A DNA stretch of 9,195 nt from Thermoplasmata archaeon (lineage in GTDB: Archaea; Thermoplasmatota; JAKEGO01). Numbering within the stretch: the stretch's first letter is position 1; the number at the start of each line of letters is the position of its first letter. The stretch covers positions 1 to 9,195 of the forward strand of contig JAKEGO010000088.1 of assembly GCA_022615805.1 (NCBI GenBank). Reading direction: 5' to 3'. The position numbers and the translations under genes are program-made. The notes beneath the pieces are model-generated. The model worked only from the letters and a program-made list of their open reading frames with translations. It was not told the DNA's origin and did not search any database. Positions 6,522 through 9,195 of the stretch are shown here, piece by piece.

Positions 6522-6976
6522 CCGAGAAGTACATGAAGGTCCAGAGGATCGAGAACGGCACGGTGATCGACCACATCCCCGCGGGGAGGGCCCTCGACGT
6601 CCTCAGCATACTGAAGGTCGCGGAGGGGCTCCCGATGAGCATACTCGTGAACGCGCATTCGAAGTTGGCCGGCCGCAAGGACATCCTGAAGGTCGAGGAC
6701 CTCGAGCTGACGCGCGATGAGGTGAACCGGGTCGCCCTCATAGCGCCCGAGGCGACGATCAACATCATCCGCGACGGCGAGGTGGCGGAGAAGTTCAGGG
6801 TCGAGGCGCCGAAACGGGTCCAGAACGTCGTCCGCTGCAGTAACCCCAATTGCATCTCGAACCAGAAGGAGCCCGTCGTGCCGGAGGTCCGCCTCGCCGC
6901 CGAGGCGCCGCACAGGTACGTGTGCGCCTACTGCGAGCGAGAGGTGGACGACCTATCGGGCCACCTCTGCTCGTGA
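6518..6976 (+). CDS. pyrI: Aspartate carbamoyltransferase, regulatory chain
   Basis: A 152-residue non-catalytic subunit that binds nucleotide effectors and links PyrB trimers into the allosteric holoenzyme. The N-terminal allosteric domain (about 1-98) has the recognisable segments KVQRIENGTVIDHIPAGRA and ILVNAHS, and the ELTRDEVNRVALIAPEATINII core. The C-terminal zinc domain has Cys107, Cys112, Cys136 and Cys139. This 5/24/3 spacing is the same as in E. coli PyrI (109, 114, 138, 141), so zinc binding and contact with PyrB should be kept. An additional cysteine (Cys151) is next to the C-terminus. GGGGGTG (6504-6510) lies 7 bases before the ATG, and the ATG shares ATGA with the pyrB stop. 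A second in-frame ATG at 6533 would remove five residues and is less likely. Which nucleotides regulate it cannot be read from sequence. Confidence 0.96.
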   Translation: MTEKYMKVQRIENGTVIDHIPAGRALDVLSILKVAEGLPMSILVNAHSKLAGRKDILKVEDLELTRDEVNRVALIAPEATINIIRDGEVAEKFRVEAPKRVQNVVRCSNPNCISNQKEPVVPEVRLAAEAPHRYVCAYCEREVDDLSGHLCS

Positions 6977-7021
6977 CCGCGCGCTTCGGAGAACCCATCC
7001 CCGCCGCCACGTCGGCCCGCG

Positions 7022-7056
7022 GCCGGTGTGCGGGGTACAACGGCCGTCGAACCGGC
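7022..7056. repeat. 6-bp inverted repeat in the pyrI-thermosome spacer
   Basis: GCCGGT (7022-7027) and ACCGGC (7051-7056) are exact reverse complements across a 23-base loop that itself holds the palindrome ACGGCCGT (7040-7047). It could end the pyrBI transcript or sit upstream of the thermosome promoter as a control site. It lacks an immediate T-tract, and the arms are short, so chance is possible. Confidence 0.3.
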
Positions 7057-7068
7057 GAGGAATCAATC

Positions 7069-7083
7069 GAAATCCTTTTATAG
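7069..7083 (+). promoter_or_regulatory. Thermosome promoter (BRE plus TATA)
   Basis: cgaaat (7069-7074) resembles an archaeal BRE and is followed directly by ccttttatag, with the TATA core at about 7076-7082. The predicted start of transcription, about 25 bases downstream, is near 7105, where the Shine-Dalgarno sequence GAGGTGA (7105-7111) begins. That site is 6 bases before the ATG at 7118. This is the best-formed promoter in the window, as expected for a highly expressed chaperonin gene. Confidence 0.75.
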
Positions 7084-7100
7084 AAGTTCTGGTATAGAAG
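7079..7100 (+). repeat. TATAGAAG direct repeat and AGAA-N-TTCT inverted repeat at the thermosome promoter
   Basis: TATAGAAG occurs at 7079-7086 and again at 7093-7100, a 14-base period, with the first copy overlapping the TATA box. Between them AGAA (7082-7085) and TTCT (7087-7090) form an inverted repeat around one base. These lie between the TATA box and the predicted transcription start, where an archaeal repressor could block the promoter. The operator role is inference. Confidence 0.45.
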
Positions 7101-7117
7101 CGTCGAGGTGATGCGAA

Positions 7118-8767
7118 ATGCTTACCGGACAACCAATATTTGTACTGAAAGAGGGCACATCCCGCGATTCGGGAAAGAACGCCCAGTCGAAGAACATCGC
7201 CGCAGCGAGGGCGATATCCGATGCCGTCAGGTCCACGCTCGGACCGAAGGGCATGGACAAGATGCTGGTCGACTCCATGGGCGACGTCGTCATAACGAAC
7301 GACGGCGTCACGATACTCAAGGAGATCGACGTCGAGCACCCCGCCGCGAAGATGCTGATCGAGGTCGCCAAGACCCAGGACGAGGAGTGCGGTGACGGGA
7401 CGACCACGGCGGTCATCCTCGCCGGCGAGCTCCTCCGCCAGGCCGAGCTCCTCACCGAGCAGAACGTCCACCCGACGACCATCAACAACGGGTACCGCCT
7501 CGCGGCGGACCGGGCACTCGAGGTGATGCGCGAGGTCGCCATGCCGGTGACCATCGAGGACACGAAGACCCTCCGCAACATCGCCGAGACCGCGATGACC
7601 GGTAAGTCCGCCGGCCCGCTGAGGGTGCACCTCGGCAAGATCGCGGTGGATGCCGTGACCAGGGTCGCCGAGGACCGGAACGGCAAGCTCGTCGTCGACC
7701 TGGACAACGTCAAGGTCGAGAAGAAGCAGGGCGGGACGATCTCCGACTCCGCACTCGTCGACGGTATCATCCTCGACAAGGAGCGCGTACACAGCGGCAT
7801 GCCCCAGTTCGTCAAGGGCGCCAAGATCGCGCTCATCGACTCTGCGATGGAGATCAAGAAGACCGAGGTCGACGCGAAGATCAACATCAACGACCCGGAC
7901 ATGCTCAACGCCTTCCTCGCCGAGGAGGAGCGCATCCTCCGCCTCATGGTCGAGAAGGTCAAGAACTCGGGAGCCAACGTCGTCATCTGCCAGAAGGGGA
8001 TCGACGACGTCGCGCAGCACTACATGTCCAAGGCCGGCATGTTCGCCATCCGCCGCGCCAAGAAGAGCGACATGGAGAAACTGGCCCGCGCGACCGGAGC
8101 CAGGATCGTCACCAACCTCGACGACCTCTCGAAGGACGACCTCGGCGCGGCAAGGACCGTCGAGGAGACGAAGGTGTCCGGGGACGACATGACGTTCGTG
8201 ACCGGCTGCAAGAATCCGAAGGCGGTGTCCATCCTCATCCGCGGCGGGACCGAGCACGTCATCGACGAGATCGACCGGGCGCTGAACGACGCGCTCCACG
8301 TGGTCGCCGTGGCCCTCGAGGACGGCAAGGTCATCACCGGTGGCGGCTCGACCGCGATGGAGATCGTCGACAACCTCCGCGACTACGCCGCGTCCGTGGG
8401 CGGGCGGGAGCAGATGGCCATCGAGGCCTACGCCCAGTCCCTCGAGATCGTGCCGAGGACGCTCGCCGAGAACGCCGGCATCGACGCCATCGACACCCTG
8501 ATCAAGATCAGGACCGCGCACAAGGACGGCAAGAGGAACGCCGGCCTCAACGTCGAGAACGGCAAGATCGAGGACATGCTGAAGAACAACGTGATCGAGC
8601 CCCTCAGGGTCGGCACGCAGGCCATCAACTCGGCCACCGAGGCCGCGGTGATGATCCTCCGCATCGACGACGTGATCGCCGCGAAGGGCGGTGCTGGCGG
8701 CGGACCGGGCGGAATGCCCGGCGGCGGTGCCGGCGGCATGGGCGGCGGCATGGACGAGGACTTCTGA
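7118..8767 (+). CDS. ths: Thermosome subunit (group II chaperonin, archaeal HSP60/CCT type)
   Basis: A 549-residue ATP-dependent chaperonin subunit that forms a double-ring cage with a built-in lid and folds cytosolic proteins. The start MLTGQPIFVLKEGT is typical of the family. ATP-site elements are LGPKG (41-45), TNDGVTIL (60-67), GDGTTT (92-97, with Asp93 as the expected hydrolysis residue) and GGGSTAME (from 408). The C-terminus (about 524-549) is a Gly/Met-rich tail ending MDEDF, the usual flexible tail that projects into the cavity. Length is normal. The ATG at 7118 has GAGGTGA 6 bases upstream; an ATG at 7111 is out of frame. The gene has its own promoter and terminator, so it is probably transcribed alone. 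Archaea often carry several subunit paralogues, so which one this is cannot be told. Heat induction is common in the family, but no known heat-shock operator is recognised here. Confidence 0.97.
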   Translation: MLTGQPIFVLKEGTSRDSGKNAQSKNIAAARAISDAVRSTLGPKGMDKMLVDSMGDVVITNDGVTILKEIDVEHPAAKMLIEVAKTQDEECGDGTTTAVILAGELLRQAELLTEQNVHPTTINNGYRLAADRALEVMREVAMPVTIEDTKTLRNIAETAMTGKSAGPLRVHLGKIAVDAVTRVAEDRNGKLVVDLDNVKVEKKQGGTISDSALVDGIILDKERVHSGMPQFVKGAKIALIDSAMEIKKTEVDAKININDPDMLNAFLAEEERILRLMVEKVKNSGANVVICQKGIDDVAQHYMSKAGMFAIRRAKKSDMEKLARATGARIVTNLDDLSKDDLGAARTVEETKVSGDDMTFVTGCKNPKAVSILIRGGTEHVIDEIDRALNDALHVVAVALEDGKVITGGGSTAMEIVDNLRDYAASVGGREQMAIEAYAQSLEIVPRTLAENAGIDAIDTLIKIRTAHKDGKRNAGLNVENGKIEDMLKNNVIEPLRVGTQAINSATEAAVMILRIDDVIAAKGGAGGGPGGMPGGGAGGMGGGMDEDF

Positions 8768-8789
8768 TCCCGTCGCCGCAGGTCACGCA

Positions 8790-8824
8790 GGGTGGGGCCA
8801 GCGCCCCACCCCCTTGTATTTTTT
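8790..8824 (+). terminator. Hairpin plus T-tract terminator after the thermosome gene
   Basis: GGGTGGGGC (8790-8798) and GCCCCACCC (8803-8811) form a perfect 9-bp GC-rich stem with a CAGC tetraloop. After two further C bases comes a T-rich run (8814-8824, ttgtatttttt). It starts 22 bases after the thermosome stop codon. Archaeal polymerase mainly needs the T-run; the hairpin may also protect the mRNA 3' end. Confidence 0.85.
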
Positions 8825-8837
8825 AAGGTTCTCCCGC

Positions 8838-8847
8838 GCATTTTATC
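8838..8847 (+). promoter_or_regulatory. Weak TATA-like element, possible distal promoter of the regulator gene
   Basis: The sequence gcattttatc has a TATA-like core (8841-8846) between the thermosome terminator and the regulator gene. It would start transcription near 8870, just before an ATG at 8875 that is in frame with the regulator. No BRE is obvious. Confidence 0.3.
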
Positions 8848-8930
8848 GTTGGAGACAAGCGTCGCCCACATCCCATGGCCATCGGATCGACCAAAAAGGG
8901 AACATTGAAGGTAACGGCCCCTTCCAACAA

Positions 8931-8940
8931 TCTTTTAAAA
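8931..8940 (+). promoter_or_regulatory. TATA box of the winged-helix regulator gene
   Basis: tcttttaaaa (8931-8940) is centred near 8936 and predicts transcription starting near 8962, at the edge of a G-rich ribosome site (GGTGAGGGG, 8961-8969) that precedes the ATG at 8974. The spacing fits a normal archaeal promoter with a short leader. Confidence 0.6.
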
Positions 8941-8973
8941 TACGAGGACGTTACGGGTTCGGTGAGGGGTCGA

Positions 8974-9195
8974 ATGAAAAGGATCAAGGTCATCAACGAA
9001 CCGTCAGACCTGGTGCCCATCCTCCGCGGGCTGGACACGGAGGTGAGGCATTCCATCTTCATGGAGCTCATCGACGGGTGGAGGACCATCGACGAGATAA
9101 CCGAGAAGTATGGCGAGGAGGGGGTGGATGCCATGGCGTACTTCGAGAAGGTGCGGCTGGTCGAGACCACATGGCAGCCGCCCCAGGATAAAGGG
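8974..9195 (+). CDS. ArsR-like winged-helix transcriptional regulator, 3'-truncated by window edge
   Basis: The frame is open to the right edge, giving 74 residues of the N-terminal part. The pattern looks like a winged helix-turn-helix DNA-binding domain: helix 1 about 24-34 (VRHSIFMELID), helix 2 about 38-46 (TIDEITEKY), and a probable recognition helix about 49-60, followed by RLVETTWQ as the likely first wing strand. It resembles, from memory, ArsR-like regulators found in Thermoplasmata, but the effector and target are unknown. The ATG at 8974 is chosen for its TATA box and G-rich ribosome site. An in-frame ATG at 8875 would add 33 residues, but that stretch uses AT-ending codons (AAA, TTA, CTT, AAT, GTT) unlike the neighbouring genes and contains the TATA box, so it is probably not translated. 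No cysteine metal site is visible in the part seen. Confidence 0.7.
   Translation, partial: MKRIKVINEPSDLVPILRGLDTEVRHSIFMELIDGWRTIDEITEKYGEEGVDAMAYFEKVRLVETTWQPPQDKG

Noticed and set aside
7082..7090. Eukaryote-like heat-shock element at the thermosome promoter
   Set aside because: The GAA and TTC units are separated by one base, not two, and archaea lack HSF. It is kept only as an unexplained inverted repeat.
7108..7395. GTG/ATG-started small ORF at 7108 beside the thermosome Shine-Dalgarno site
   Set aside because: It overlaps the thermosome gene out of frame and its translation is Arg/His-rich shadow sequence. The Shine-Dalgarno spacing favours ATG 7118.
6953..8521. Long antisense ORF of 522 codons opposite the thermosome gene
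   Set aside because: It is repetitive in Asp, Leu, Val, Gly and Arg with no motifs, the usual mirror of GC-rich codon bias. The thermosome frame on the other strand is unmistakable.
8691..9191. 166-codon ORF spanning the thermosome tail, terminator and regulator
   Set aside because: It runs through a strong terminator and is out of frame with both flanking genes. No domain is visible, and the winged-helix frame better explains 8974 onward.

Overview
The window is a strongly GC-rich stretch of archaeal chromosome made of housekeeping genes, all on the + strand. Four things point to an archaeon: a group II chaperonin (thermosome) with a Gly/Met-rich tail, an archaeal/eukaryotic-type glycyl-tRNA synthetase, an archaeal-type phosphopantetheine adenylyltransferase, and AT-rich TATA/BRE-like promoters that stand out from the GC-rich coding sequence. 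The gene set and the style of the small zinc-ribbon and winged-helix proteins suggest Thermoplasmatota, perhaps near Methanomassiliicoccales. That placement is inference from memory of the families; no search was run.

Left part (1-2169): the 3' portion of glyS is cut by the left edge. Its last codons carry a TATA-like promoter for a 61-aa DUF2116-type zinc-ribbon protein with a C-terminal membrane helix. coaD (coenzyme A biosynthesis) follows 31 bases later.

Middle (2170-6976): a 249-base gene-free spacer with two perfect inverted repeats ends in a TATA box placed so that the ileS transcript could be leaderless. ileS encodes isoleucyl-tRNA synthetase. After a 56-base gap with its own TATA box comes pyrB-pyrI, translationally coupled by an ATGA overlap. 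These encode the catalytic and regulatory chains of aspartate carbamoyltransferase in pyrimidine synthesis.

Right part (6977-9195): a 141-base spacer with a clear BRE/TATA promoter and short repeats leads into the thermosome subunit gene, which ends at a strong hairpin plus T-tract terminator. A 206-base spacer with two TATA-like elements then precedes the start of an ArsR-like winged-helix regulator, cut by the right edge.

No mobile element, CRISPR array, rRNA, tRNA or defence system was seen, and I found no convincing undescribed multigene system. The points most worth a second look are: a shared module of about 50 residues in the unrelated GlyRS and IleRS enzymes; the structured spacer and leaderless-type promoter before ileS; the repeat elements in the thermosome promoter; and the two nested promoter/start options for the final regulator gene.
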